This document shows, piece after piece, positions 39,558 through 49,442 of a stretch of 64,000 bases of DNA. Origin of the DNA: Acidobacteriota bacterium (GTDB taxonomy: Bacteria > Acidobacteriota > Terriglobia > Acidiferrales > UBA7541). The position numbers and the translations under genes were made by a program. The stretch's first letter is position 1. Every line of letters begins with the position of its first letter. Below the pieces are notes generated by a model, which was not told where the DNA came from, made no database searches, and saw only the letters and a program-made list of their open reading frames with translations. Location: contig JABCZG010000009.1 of NCBI GenBank assembly GCA_013289835.1, positions 1-64,000 of the forward strand. The letters are read 5' to 3'.

Positions 39558-41324
39558 ATGACCCAGCCGCCGACCTTCACGCCACACTTCTTTCACCGGC
39601 TCCGTTTTTGGATCGCCGCGTCGATTGCCACCGCCATCCTTTTTTTCACCGGTTGTGGAAGCTCCGCCAGCGGTTCCGCCGGAGGCAATCCCCCTCCCCC
39701 CACTCTGAGCTCTATCAACGTCACGCCGATGAATCCCTCGATTCCCGACGGCACCCAGCAACAATTCAAGGCCACCGGCGTTTTCAGCGACGGCAGCATG
39801 CAAGATCTCACCGCCTCGGTTACCTGGTCTTCGACCGACAAAAACGTTGCCACGATTTCGACAGGAGGCTTGGCCACCACCGTAAGCGCGGGAACCTCGA
39901 CGATCCAGGCCATGTCCGGCACGGTGCCCGGCTCGACATTGCTCACCGTTATGCCATCCGGAGGCGGGGGCGCCGTCCCCGCGCTGGTCCAGCACGTGAG
40001 CGGTTCCAGCAACCGTGGCAACAGCTTCTCCAGCCCGTTTTGTTACCACGTCCAGCTTCCCGGTGGCACCACCGCGGGAAATGCAATCATCGTCGGTTTC
40101 ACATTCATGAGCAACGTGACGCCTAACGTCACCGACGATAGGGGCGATTCGTATTCGATCGAAGCCCATTTCTTCGACGCCGCGAACACGCAATCCATCG
40201 CTATCGCCGCTGCTTTCAACGTCACTGCCGGCGCGCGCCAAATCAATGTCTGCTTTGCGAGCGATCCCGGCGGCTTCGTCCAGCCCACCGTCAGCGAATT
40301 CGCGAATGTCACCGGCCTCGACGCCGTTTCTCCGGGATTCTCGGGATCAGGCACTTCGATCACCGCCGGAAACATGACGCCGACCGTCACCGGCGACCTT
40401 GCCTACGCAGTGGTGAATGCCCTCGGCACGAACCAGGATCAATCCAGCTTCACCGCCGGTTCCCAAGCCGGCCTCACGTGGCAATTGGCCAGCGCCGATT
40501 TGATGGACGGGTTCGCCGCGCAATACGGCGTCCACAATTCAGTCAGCGCCATCGACCCCGGCATGAGCATGGGCACCAGCAAATCCTGGATCGCTGTGGC
40601 CGCTCTGTTCAAGTCCGGCCAAGCCGGCAGCGTGCCGTCCGGCATGCGCATCGTCCACCTCGACCACCAGAATGTCCCCACGAAGACCTCGGCGGGCGGC
40701 AACGGCACTTCCTTCCCGAATCCACTAAGCGTGCAGTTCCCTTGCTCCGGCAATCTCGAGGTCATCACCGTCGGCGGCGGAAATCCGCCAGCCCAAGTCA
40801 CCTCCATCACCGATTCCAACAACAATATCTGGCAGCATGCAGGCTCCTATGCCGTGACTAACGATCCGGTGACCGGCATTTTCTATGCAGGCAACGCCAC
40901 CTGCTCCGGCACGCAGAAATTGACCGTCCAATGGGACGCCAACAGCGGGGATCAGACCATCCTCTACTACGACGTGGAGGGGGCCTCTGCTTCGCCGCTC
41001 GACACAACGATGAAGGGCAATGGTGGCCAAAGCTCCGCCGGCAATCTCACAGTTTTTTCGATCACTCCCACCACCTCAGCGACGGAGCTGATCTTCTGTT
41101 CCATGCCCGTCCAGTTCAACACCGTCACCGGGCTGGTAAATGGCTTCAACGACGCCAATATGTTCGATGGCGAGAGCCTCAGTGGCCCGGAGCCCGTCGA
41201 CGAAAACAACGGCTGGGGCCACTTCGTCACTTCCAGCGCGAACGCGGTCAACGTCACGTGGACGTTTCAGTCTTCTACCCAAGCCGCAAATGGCTGGGCT
41301 TCCGTCGCCGCCGCCTTCAAGTAG
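39558..41324 (+). CDS. Secreted lipoprotein-like protein with bacterial Ig-like (Big_2-type) domain
   Basis: FFTGCGSSASG lipobox-like; LSSINVTPMNPSIPDGTQQQFKATGVFSDGSMQDLTASVTWSSTDKNVATISTGGLAT. Confidence 0.82.
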   Translation: MTQPPTFTPHFFHRLRFWIAASIATAILFFTGCGSSASGSAGGNPPPPTLSSINVTPMNPSIPDGTQQQFKATGVFSDGSMQDLTASVTWSSTDKNVATISTGGLATTVSAGTSTIQAMSGTVPGSTLLTVMPSGGGGAVPALVQHVSGSSNRGNSFSSPFCYHVQLPGGTTAGNAIIVGFTFMSNVTPNVTDDRGDSYSIEAHFFDAANTQSIAIAAAFNVTAGARQINVCFASDPGGFVQPTVSEFANVTGLDAVSPGFSGSGTSITAGNMTPTVTGDLAYAVVNALGTNQDQSSFTAGSQAGLTWQLASADLMDGFAAQYGVHNSVSAIDPGMSMGTSKSWIAVAALFKSGQAGSVPSGMRIVHLDHQNVPTKTSAGGNGTSFPNPLSVQFPCSGNLEVITVGGGNPPAQVTSITDSNNNIWQHAGSYAVTNDPVTGIFYAGNATCSGTQKLTVQWDANSGDQTILYYDVEGASASPLDTTMKGNGGQSSAGNLTVFSITPTTSATELIFCSMPVQFNTVTGLVNGFNDANMFDGESLSGPEPVDENNGWGHFVTSSANAVNVTWTFQSSTQAANGWASVAAAFK

Positions 41325-41445
41325 CCCGACTGGGTCCCTCTTGTGCTTTGAAACGGAACACGACTGCTCGTCACTACCAAACATAAGCTGTAGCAGCATC
41401 CCACTGAACTTACGAAAGTACTGAAGCGCATTAGCAGAGGGCAGC

Positions 41446-42381
41446 ATGGCTTACAAAATCTTGGACTTGGGATCTCTCAACAAAAATCTCAGCGTTGCAT
41501 TTGCCATCACAAACTGCGGCCAAATCACTGGCTGGATCGACAGCCCAGTCCCTCCAGCCACCCTGCTGGCGCCGATTCCCTTTCTCTGGTCCCAAGGCGT
41601 CATGCAGCTGCTCCCACTAACGGGCCAAGCCGTCTACGGCCAGGCGTTTGATCTCAACGGGAATACGCAGGTAGGCAACACCTACAACACCGTGATCACG
41701 CAAGCCACCCGTTGGCAAGGTGGCGCGATGCAGCTTCTTCCTTTTTTCGGCGACGACGCCAACGCCCGCAGCATTAACGACTGCGGGAGCATCGCTGGAG
41801 ACGGCGCCACCGCTTCCGGGGCAAACATCCAAGCGTGGTGCCACCCCGGCGGCCGGTTGAATCCCCTGCCTCCCTACAACCCTCACGTCATGCAAACCGA
41901 CCGCTATTCCCGCGCTTACGGCATCAACAATCGCGGCCAGATCGTTGGCGGCTCCGACACCGGAACGCCTATCCTTTTCCCCAATGCATTCGCCCCGCCA
42001 GTGCCAGGCATCCATGCCTGTCTCTGGGACAAGGGCATCCCACAGGACCTCGGAACATTGCATCCCAACGAGGGCAGCGAAGCCTACGGCATCAACGACA
42101 AAACGCAGATCGTGGGACGCTCCGGCAATGATGCTCTTCTTTGGCACAATGGAGCGAAGACCAACCTTGGACCCGGCGCCGCCTACAATATCAACAACAA
42201 CGAAACCGTCATCGGCGATAGTTTTCTCTGGCACGCCGGCGTGCGCACTGCACTACTGGCGCTGCTTCCGCCAAATTCTGGTTGGACTTCCCTCGAAGGC
42301 CGCGACATCAATGATCACGGCGAAATCGTGGGCACCGGCGTTCACAACGGCAATACCCGCGCCTTCTTGATGTGGCTTTAA
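41446..42381 (+). CDS. HAF-repeat protein
   Basis: Repeated AYGINNRGQIVGGSDTG, AYGINDKTQIVGRSGNDALLW, DINDHGEIVGTGVHNGNTRAFLM. Confidence 0.8.
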   Translation: MAYKILDLGSLNKNLSVAFAITNCGQITGWIDSPVPPATLLAPIPFLWSQGVMQLLPLTGQAVYGQAFDLNGNTQVGNTYNTVITQATRWQGGAMQLLPFFGDDANARSINDCGSIAGDGATASGANIQAWCHPGGRLNPLPPYNPHVMQTDRYSRAYGINNRGQIVGGSDTGTPILFPNAFAPPVPGIHACLWDKGIPQDLGTLHPNEGSEAYGINDKTQIVGRSGNDALLWHNGAKTNLGPGAAYNINNNETVIGDSFLWHAGVRTALLALLPPNSGWTSLEGRDINDHGEIVGTGVHNGNTRAFLMWL

Positions 42382-42571
42382 CACACGAGCTTGGCCATTT
42401 CTCCATCTCGTGTGATCACCCTAGCTTCAACTCGGCCCTGCCCCTAGTCCGCACCCGGCGTAGGCCACGTAAAACGTCAGTTCCAACCGTATCCCCCGTT
42501 CGCTCCATAGCCTTGCACCGAACTACACCGCAAGATCAGACCAGCGCGACGAATTTTCAAGAAGGTGCCCA

Positions 42572-42751
42572 ATGAAGGTGCGCATTTTAACCTGGCTGTT
42601 TCTCGCCAGCCTGGCCTTCGCATCGGTTTCGGACGTCCAGCAGAGCCGTACCAGTCCGCGGCATCATTGCGACTGCGGAGATATCTGCACGAACGTTGCC
42701 CCCAGCGAAATGTGCAAGATCAAAGATTGCAACGGAATGGGCGTGAGATAG
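42572..42751 (+). CDS. Small secreted cysteine-rich peptide (59 aa), absent from the ORF track
   Basis: MKVRILTWLFLASLAFASVSDVQQSRTSPRHHCDCGDICTNVAPSEMCKIKDCNGMGVR; signal peptide then five cysteines. Confidence 0.5.
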   Translation: MKVRILTWLFLASLAFASVSDVQQSRTSPRHHCDCGDICTNVAPSEMCKIKDCNGMGVR

Positions 42752-42815
42752 GCTAATTACGGGCCGTCTTAGAGAAAGATGATTTTTGCGGGATTTTATT
42801 TTTCCGATAACGGAC

Positions 42816-42831
42816 TATCGGAAACTGACCC
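42816..42831. mobile_element. Solo IS-end-like sequence, 16-bp match to the putative IS30-like end at 202-217
   Basis: TATCGGAAACTGACCC identical at both loci. Confidence 0.55.
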
Positions 42832-42970
42832 ACCGTCAAATTTTGGCTGCAGTGCGGTTGCCGGGGCACTTCACTAGTAATGCCGCCAGCAAGGTGCGCG
42901 GGGGACCGCGCAGCAGCGGCGCGCGATGAAGGACCGGGGTTTAACAACAGGGTTGAGACCGCTCTTCTCG

Positions 42971-44470
42971 TTAGAGCGACCGCAAGAAATCGATGACTTC
43001 CTGCTGTTCCCGAGTCGTCAGCCTATTGAAATTTTCAATGACCTTATTTGCCTCGCTACCAGGGCTCTGGTGATCGCGGATGGCTTCCAGCAGGTTGGTC
43101 GTCCGTCCATCATGGAGGAAGAAGACGCGTTGCCCGAGGCCCCAGAGAGGAGCGGTTCGGAACTCGTCGGGGCCCGCGGCACCCTGAGTGATGCCGTCGG
43201 CGAGGCCTTTGCCCATGTGATGTACGATAAGGTCAGAGAAAAGATTCGCCGTCTGATTCGAAAGCGCAGCGCTCGGGCTGGTCGAAGAACCGCTCGCAAT
43301 CTTAAGGCCCGTGGTTAACGAAGGTGTATGGCAATGGACACAGCCAATCTTTGCAAAAGTGGAGCGTCCATTCGTGCTGGACGGTGTGGGGGCTGCAGGA
43401 GTGGGCGGGGCCAGCATGCGCATGAAGTTGGCAAACGCTTCGATGTCGGAGATGACGGCCGGATTGGAGGTGGCAGTAGTGGCGGGCGTTGTAAAGTTGA
43501 GTGTGTCATTCGGTGAGGGGACGAAAAGACACGTCGAAGTCTCGCCCCGCTCCTGAGGGAACAATTGGTTCGAAATTCCCATTTCCACGTTGTAGGCTTC
43601 TCCCGCGAACATGAGCAGAGATTTGTTTTGCGCCTTCCATCCGAAGCGAGTGATGGTTCCATCGTTTGCGCTGAGGTTCAGGTTCCCGCTCAGGATCGCG
43701 TTCGGGTGCCCGGAAATACCCATCGCCGACTTCTGGGTCGCGTTCGATTGCATGTTGGCAAGGATGGCAGAGTCAGGGATCGATTCAATGAGGCCCGCAC
43801 CAAACACAGGAGTCGGGATCCGGAAAATAATGTTCGGATTGCCGCCCTGGCCAGTAAGAGGAGTTCCCGCGGGCAGGAAGTCGGGTTGGGCGATGTTGCA
43901 ACCGGAGGCGTCAGTTCGGCCCGTGATCACGAAAAGGTCGTGCACTGAGCCGTCGCTGACTCCGTTGCTCTTCTTAAACCGCGCTTCGCGGACTGGACCG
44001 TTCGGCGTGATGAACCACGGCACAGTGTTCTTGGCGCCACTCAGAGTGGCAATCGCGATCAATGGATTTTGTGCCGGGCTCGTTCCGCCTGCGGCCGGTT
44101 GTGCGTGGCAAGAGAGACATTGGTTGGAGTTGAAGCGGGGCCCGAGGCCATTGTTCGAGCCGCCCGTCACGACCTCGACATCCGCGAACCGCGTCTGACC
44201 ATCCTGGAAGAACGCCGTTTCGTCCGCCGTTAGACCGTTCAGCGGAGCGCCGCCACCCGCCGGACCACCGCGTACGCCCGGGTCTACTGGAGCCGATTGG
44301 GTTTGACCAAGAGTGTAGACGCCCGTGGCCAAAACCACTGCCACGATTCCGCCGGCACAAATGCGCACAATTCTCCCCAGAGTCATCACGGTTGTCCTCC
44401 ATAGGCTGGGATTACTGGTATTGTACACCCGGTCTGCCTGCCGTCGACTGAGTGGTAAGCGCCGTGGCAT
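42971..44470 (-). CDS. Di-haem oxidoreductase (putative thiol oxidoreductase family)
   Basis: NQCLSCHAQPAAGGTSPAQNP and IGCVHCHTPSL (two CxxCH); GLADGITQGAAGPDEFRTAPLWGLGQRVFFLHDGRTTNLLEAI. Confidence 0.88.
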   Translation of the reverse strand: MPRRLPLSRRQADRVYNTSNPSLWRTTVMTLGRIVRICAGGIVAVVLATGVYTLGQTQSAPVDPGVRGGPAGGGAPLNGLTADETAFFQDGQTRFADVEVVTGGSNNGLGPRFNSNQCLSCHAQPAAGGTSPAQNPLIAIATLSGAKNTVPWFITPNGPVREARFKKSNGVSDGSVHDLFVITGRTDASGCNIAQPDFLPAGTPLTGQGGNPNIIFRIPTPVFGAGLIESIPDSAILANMQSNATQKSAMGISGHPNAILSGNLNLSANDGTITRFGWKAQNKSLLMFAGEAYNVEMGISNQLFPQERGETSTCLFVPSPNDTLNFTTPATTATSNPAVISDIEAFANFMRMLAPPTPAAPTPSSTNGRSTFAKIGCVHCHTPSLTTGLKIASGSSTSPSAALSNQTANLFSDLIVHHMGKGLADGITQGAAGPDEFRTAPLWGLGQRVFFLHDGRTTNLLEAIRDHQSPGSEANKVIENFNRLTTREQQEVIDFLRSL

Positions 44471-44798
44471 AGAGTTGGATCCAAACAGCCGAGCTCAACC
44501 GCTGAGTTCAGGTGACTGCGACTGACTCCTGGCCCAGCCCCCCTCGAAGAGAGCGGAGCCGAGGTCGATTTTCAGGTAGCCGCACCTGCTGAAATGAGGA
44601 CGCCTAACTGGCACCGAGCGAAAATTGCTCAACAAAGAATGCGGATGGAAGGATGACGACAGAGGCGGCTCGGCTCGAACGCAAGAACTCCTTATATGGA
44701 GGAAAAAGAAAAACCGACTTGACACGCACCGGCCATCTCATGGAAGGACTTATGTCGTCCCGCGCAGAGTCTGCCCAAAGCTCCACGTACGAGAATAC

Positions 44799-44984
44799 TT
44801 ATTGGTTCCACCATAAGTACGAGATGTACCCCAAGCTGACTGCGGCCGCAATCGTGAGAACGACAAGGCAGCCACCGAAGAGAGCGTGCCAATGCGTTCC
44901 AATTGCGATTCCTAGAGTTAACATTCCCAATTTAAAAATACCGGTCTGCCACCATTTCAACGTGAAGGTCTTGAAGATATTCAT
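44799..44984 (-). CDS. Small membrane protein (61 aa)
   Basis: MNIFKTFTLKWWQTGIFKLGMLTLGIAIGTHWHALFGGCLVVLTIAAAVSLGYISYLWWNQ; two TM segments. Confidence 0.55.
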   Translation of the reverse strand: MNIFKTFTLKWWQTGIFKLGMLTLGIAIGTHWHALFGGCLVVLTIAAAVSLGYISYLWWNQ

Positions 44985-45216
44985 GCAACGCGCCTTTCTT
45001 CGGGCAGTAACCTTAACGAATTCTATCCAATCCCATTACAGACAGGCATGACCCGACATCGAGGATCGACCCGATTTCACTTGTGCGACAACGGCGTTAT
45101 ACGCCTAAGTAGTTTCCTCTCAAACCGGCCGGTGCAAAGTATGAATCAAGCACAATCCGCTGGGATGTCGCGATTTAATCAGCAGTAAAATATCTAGCCA
45201 TGTAATAATTGCATGT

Positions 45217-46641
45217 ATGGGCTGCAAACTTCCAGTCATCATCCAAGGCGGTATGGGTGCAGGCGTGTCAAGTTGGCGGCTCGCACGGGCAGTATCTCGA
45301 CTCGGTCAACTCGGGGTCGTTTCTGGTACTGCTATTGATCAGATCCTGGCAAGGCGGCTTCAGGAAGGCGACCCCGGCGGACATATGCGGCGCGGCCTTG
45401 ATCGTTTTCCTTTCCCCAAAATGGCGGAGCGCATTTGGGAAGCGTATTACATCCCCGGCGGCAAGATGGAAAACCAGCCCTATAAGAGCCTGCCGAAACA
45501 TTCCTTGGACAATCCTCGCGAACTGATCGAGTTGTGCATGGTTGCCAACTTTGTCGAGGTAAATTTAGCTCGCGAAGGTCATGAGCACCCTGTGGGGATC
45601 AACTTTCTGGAGAAGATTCAGATTCCCCACCTGCCTTCCCTGTACGGAGCCATGCTCGCGGGCGTCGGGTACGTGCTGATTGGCGCTGGCATCCCCCTTA
45701 AGATTCCGGGTGCGCTCGACCGTCTGGCCAACCATGAGCCTGCCAGTTACGAACTACGCGTTATGGGCGCAAAGAGAAGTGATGAAACAACAATCACTTT
45801 CGTGCCACGGGATTTCGCGGAGTGCGACCTTCCGCCACTGCTGCGCCCAAAGTTTCTCCCCATCATCGCCTCGAACACCCTGGCCGTTGCCTTGCTTCGG
45901 AAGGCCAACGGCAGGATCGACGGATTTGTCGTCGAAGGACCTACAGCCGGCGGACACAATGCGCCGCCGCGCGGGAATCCGGAGCGGAGCGGAGCAGGCG
46001 AGCCGATCTACGGAGAACGCGACAAAGTTGACTTGCAAGAGATGCGCGAACTGGGCCTGCCATTCTGGCTCGCTGGCGGATACGGCAGCGCCGAAAAGCT
46101 CCGCGAAGCCCTGGCTGCGGGAGCAACTGGGGTGCAAGTGGGGACCGCGTTTGCCTTCTGCGCCGAGTCGGACCTGCGCGCCGATTATAAGCAGGCACTC
46201 TTGATGAAAGCGCTTTCCGGAGAGGCCAAGGTTTTCACCGATTCTTCGGCTTCACCGACGGGTTATCCATTCAAAGTCGCGCAGTTGGAAGGCACGCTTT
46301 CGGAGCCGGAGGTTTACTTGGCCAGACCACGCATCTGCGATCTGGGCTATCTCCGCGAACCTTTCAGGACCGAAGCGGGCACGATTGATTATCGCTGTGC
46401 GGCGCAGCCGGTAAGCATATACCTTTCCAAGGGCGGAAAGATTGAGGACACGGTGGGCCGAATATGCCTCTGCAACGCGCTGGTAGCAAACGTCGGACAT
46501 CCTCAGATACACGCCGGCAAGTACGTTGAAACCGGCCTGGTCACTTCCGGAGATGATCTGCGCGAAATTCCCTCCTTTCTGCCACCAGACAGTCAGGATT
46601 ACAATGCTGCCGATGTGATTGCCAAGCTACTAGACGCGTGA
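45217..46641 (+). CDS. Nitronate monooxygenase / 2-nitropropane dioxygenase family
   Basis: LPVIIQGGMGAGVSSWRLARAVSRLGQLGVVSGTAID...VVEGPTAGGHNAPPRG...LPFWLAGGYGSAEKLREALAAGATGVQVGTAFAFC. Confidence 0.9.
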   Translation: MGCKLPVIIQGGMGAGVSSWRLARAVSRLGQLGVVSGTAIDQILARRLQEGDPGGHMRRGLDRFPFPKMAERIWEAYYIPGGKMENQPYKSLPKHSLDNPRELIELCMVANFVEVNLAREGHEHPVGINFLEKIQIPHLPSLYGAMLAGVGYVLIGAGIPLKIPGALDRLANHEPASYELRVMGAKRSDETTITFVPRDFAECDLPPLLRPKFLPIIASNTLAVALLRKANGRIDGFVVEGPTAGGHNAPPRGNPERSGAGEPIYGERDKVDLQEMRELGLPFWLAGGYGSAEKLREALAAGATGVQVGTAFAFCAESDLRADYKQALLMKALSGEAKVFTDSSASPTGYPFKVAQLEGTLSEPEVYLARPRICDLGYLREPFRTEAGTIDYRCAAQPVSIYLSKGGKIEDTVGRICLCNALVANVGHPQIHAGKYVETGLVTSGDDLREIPSFLPPDSQDYNAADVIAKLLDA

Positions 46642-46858
46642 TTTACCGTGTGACGCGGTTGGAAAGAACGCGACTGTGAATGTACTGCCAGTGGTGCATG
46701 CCAGAGTTGTTCCGTAGCCTGACACACACTGATGATCCCAACTCCTGGTTAGTGGCCTAAATCGGAAACAGACTTGCCATACCCTGCCCCGCGATTTGCG
46801 GCCCCGCGCCGCCTTGCCGTAAACTCGTCGTTCACGCACCGCGCTGGGGGATCCTTCC

Positions 46859-47887
46859 ATGCTAGTCGTCATGCAGTCGCACGCTACCGAGGAGCAGGTC
46901 CGCGCCGTTTGCAAGCGCATCGAAAGCCTCGGTCTGAAAGCTCACCCCATGCCGGGCTCCCTCCGTACCGCCATCGGCATCACCGGCAACAAAGGAGCCA
47001 TTGACCTCGGCGTCCTCGAGTCCCTCCCCGGCGTCATCGAATGCATCCCCGTCAGCAAACCATACAAACTCGTCAGCCGCGACACCAAGGAAGAAGACAC
47101 TATCCTCCGAATCCCCACGCCTTCCGGCGACGTCATCGTCGGCGGCCAGCACATCGCACTGGTGGCCGGTCCTTGCGCCGTCGAAACCGAGGAACAGTGT
47201 CTCGCTATCGCCGAACGCCTCAAGCAATCCGGTGTGCGCCTCTTCCGCGGCGGGGCCTACAAGCCCCGCACGTCCCCGTACAGCTTTCAGGGCCTCGGCG
47301 AAGACGGCCTGAAAATTCTTTCGAAAGTCCGCGCCACGCACGGCTTCGGCATCATCACCGAAGCCATTGACAACGAATCCCTCGATCTCGTCGAGGAATA
47401 CGCCGACGTCATACAAATCGGTGCGCGCAACATGCAGAATTTCTCCCTCCTCAAGCGCGCTGGCCGCGCCAAAAAACCCGTGCTCCTCAAGCGCGGCATG
47501 TCCGCTACCCTCGACGAATTTCTGATGGCTGCCGAATACATTCTCTCCGAGGGCAACTACAACGTCATGCTCTGCGAACGCGGCGTTCGAACGTTCTCCG
47601 ATTTTTCGCGCAACACTCTCGACCTCGCCGTCGTCCCCGCCGTCAAAAAACGCAGTCATCTCCCCATCCTCGTCGATCCCAGCCACGGCACCGGCAAACG
47701 CCACAAAGTTCTCCCGCTCTCGCGCGCCGCCGTAGCCGTCGGCGCCGATGGCCTCCTCATCGAAGTCCATCACGAACCCGAGAAAGCCCTCTCCGACGGC
47801 ATGCAATCCATCCTCCCCGAAGAATTCGCCATCCTCGCCGGCGAAATGCGCCAAATCGCCGCCGTCCTCCACCGCACCATTAATTGA
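46859..47887 (+). CDS. aroF: 3-deoxy-7-phosphoheptulonate synthase (AroF-type, ACT-like N-terminus)
   Basis: [56 protein letters not shown]...[49 protein letters not shown]. Confidence 0.95.
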   Translation: MLVVMQSHATEEQVRAVCKRIESLGLKAHPMPGSLRTAIGITGNKGAIDLGVLESLPGVIECIPVSKPYKLVSRDTKEEDTILRIPTPSGDVIVGGQHIALVAGPCAVETEEQCLAIAERLKQSGVRLFRGGAYKPRTSPYSFQGLGEDGLKILSKVRATHGFGIITEAIDNESLDLVEEYADVIQIGARNMQNFSLLKRAGRAKKPVLLKRGMSATLDEFLMAAEYILSEGNYNVMLCERGVRTFSDFSRNTLDLAVVPAVKKRSHLPILVDPSHGTGKRHKVLPLSRAAVAVGADGLLIEVHHEPEKALSDGMQSILPEEFAILAGEMRQIAAVLHRTIN

Positions 47888-47891
47888 CGAC

Positions 47892-48031
47892 CCCACGAAG
47901 GGTCGTCATCCTGAGAGAGCGCAGCGAACCGAAGGATCTGACGCGATGAAGCGTCGTCATCCTGAGCGATCGGAGTGAGCCGAAGGATCAGGCCCGACGA
48001 AGGGCCGCCATCCTGAGCGAGCCGAAGGTTC
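47892..48031. repeat. 51-bp-period array of CATCCTGAG...GAAGGATC units (three units)
   Basis: GTCATCCTGAG at 47905, 47956 and GCCATCCTGAG at 48007, each 51 bp apart, ending GAACCGAAGGATC / GAGCCGAAGGATC / GAGCCGAAGGTTC. Confidence 0.9.
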
Positions 48032-48132
48032 TTTCCTCATCCGCGTCGTGCATTTCCATTTTGCAGTTTGTATTTCCCTCACGTAGCTATACGATTTGGC
48101 CGCAAGTTTGTGACTCCGTCTAGGGAGATCCA

Positions 48133-49320
48133 ATGAACGCGCCGGCAAAGAAAGTAGTTCCACCAACTCTGCTTTTTTGCTTCGTCTTTCTTTTTTTCGT
48201 TCCACCTGCGAATGCTCAAGGTGACGGTTTAGCGCTCACGCCTCCCATGGGCTGGAACAGTTGGAACCGTTTCGCCTGCAACGTCAGCGAAGACCTCGTC
48301 AAATCCGCCGCCGACGCCATGGTCTCCAGCGGCATGAAAGACGCCGGCTACGAATTCATCGTCATTGACGATTGCTGGCAAATCAGCCGCGATTCGAACG
48401 GCAACATCGTCGCCGACGAAAGGAAATTTCCTTCCGGAATCAAAGCCCTCGCCGACTACATCCATTCGAAAGGCCTGAAATTCGGCATCTATTCGGACGC
48501 CGGCACGCAAACCTGCGCGAAGCGTCCCGGCAGCCGCGGCCACGAATATCAAGACGCCCTGCAATACGCCGCCTGGGGCGTGGATTATCTCAAATACGAT
48601 TGGTGCAACACCGGCGCCGAAAACGCCCAGGCCGCCTACACCACCATGAGCGACGCGTTGAAATCTTCGGGCCGTCCGATCGTCTTCAGCCTATGTGAAT
48701 GGGGTACCGCCAAGCCGTGGCTGTGGGCCAAAGACGTGGGCAACTTATGGCGCACCACCGGCGATATCACCGATTGCTGGGACTGCAAAAAACAATACTC
48801 CATGGGCTGGACAAAAATTCTCGACCTTCAGGATGGCCTCGAAACCTATGCAGGCCCAGGCCACTGGAACGATCCCGATATGCTCGAAGTCGGCAACGGC
48901 GGCATGACCACCACCGAATATCGTGCGCATTTTACTTTGTGGTGTATTCTCGCCGCGCCGCTTATCGCTGGGAATGATTTGAAGAACATGTCTCCGGAGA
49001 TCAAGGAAATCCTCGCGAACAAAGAAGTGATTGCCGTGGATCAGGATGCGCTCGGAATGCAAGGCCGCCGCGTCCGCAAAAAAGGCGACGCCGAAGTCTG
49101 GGCAAAGCAATTGAAAGACGGCAGCCGCGCCGTAGCCCTGTTGAATCGCGGCGCTGCCGACGCCGACATTTCCGTCGCCTGGGAAGACCTTGGCTACCCC
49201 AGCCACGTCTCCGCCAACATCCGCGATCTCTGGGCCAAAAAAGACCTCGGCAAATCCTCAGCCACCTTCTCCGCCAGAGTCCCCTCCCACGGCGTAGTCA
49301 TGTTCCGCATCACGCCGTAG
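48133..49320 (+). CDS. GH27-like alpha-galactosidase, secreted
   Basis: LALTPPMGWNSWNRFACNVSEDLVKSAADAMVSSGMKDAGYEFIVIDDCWQ...VDYLKYDWCN...GPGHWNDPDMLEVGN. Confidence 0.95.
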   Translation: MNAPAKKVVPPTLLFCFVFLFFVPPANAQGDGLALTPPMGWNSWNRFACNVSEDLVKSAADAMVSSGMKDAGYEFIVIDDCWQISRDSNGNIVADERKFPSGIKALADYIHSKGLKFGIYSDAGTQTCAKRPGSRGHEYQDALQYAAWGVDYLKYDWCNTGAENAQAAYTTMSDALKSSGRPIVFSLCEWGTAKPWLWAKDVGNLWRTTGDITDCWDCKKQYSMGWTKILDLQDGLETYAGPGHWNDPDMLEVGNGGMTTTEYRAHFTLWCILAAPLIAGNDLKNMSPEIKEILANKEVIAVDQDALGMQGRRVRKKGDAEVWAKQLKDGSRAVALLNRGAADADISVAWEDLGYPSHVSANIRDLWAKKDLGKSSATFSARVPSHGVVMFRITP

Positions 49321-49442
49321 CATTCATTTCCTCGCGCAATCATTGGCCAGTTCGCCCCCGGCCGGGCAAACGCCAATACGGCTGTCCTTTATCTGCTCCT
49401 CAGTACAGATGGCAGCCTCTCCCCCAGGGGGTAGCCTCCCGC

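Noticed and set aside
44520-44640. IS-end-like string aggtcgattttcag...ctgaaatgaggacgcc
   Set aside because: Felt familiar from insertion-sequence flanks, but I could not assign a family or find inverted ends.
46862-47896. 344-aa minus-strand ORF
   Set aside because: Antisense of the confidently identified DAHP synthase.
47892-48031. 51-bp array considered as a CRISPR mini-array
   Set aside because: Whole unit including the would-be spacers is similar between copies; no cas genes in the window.
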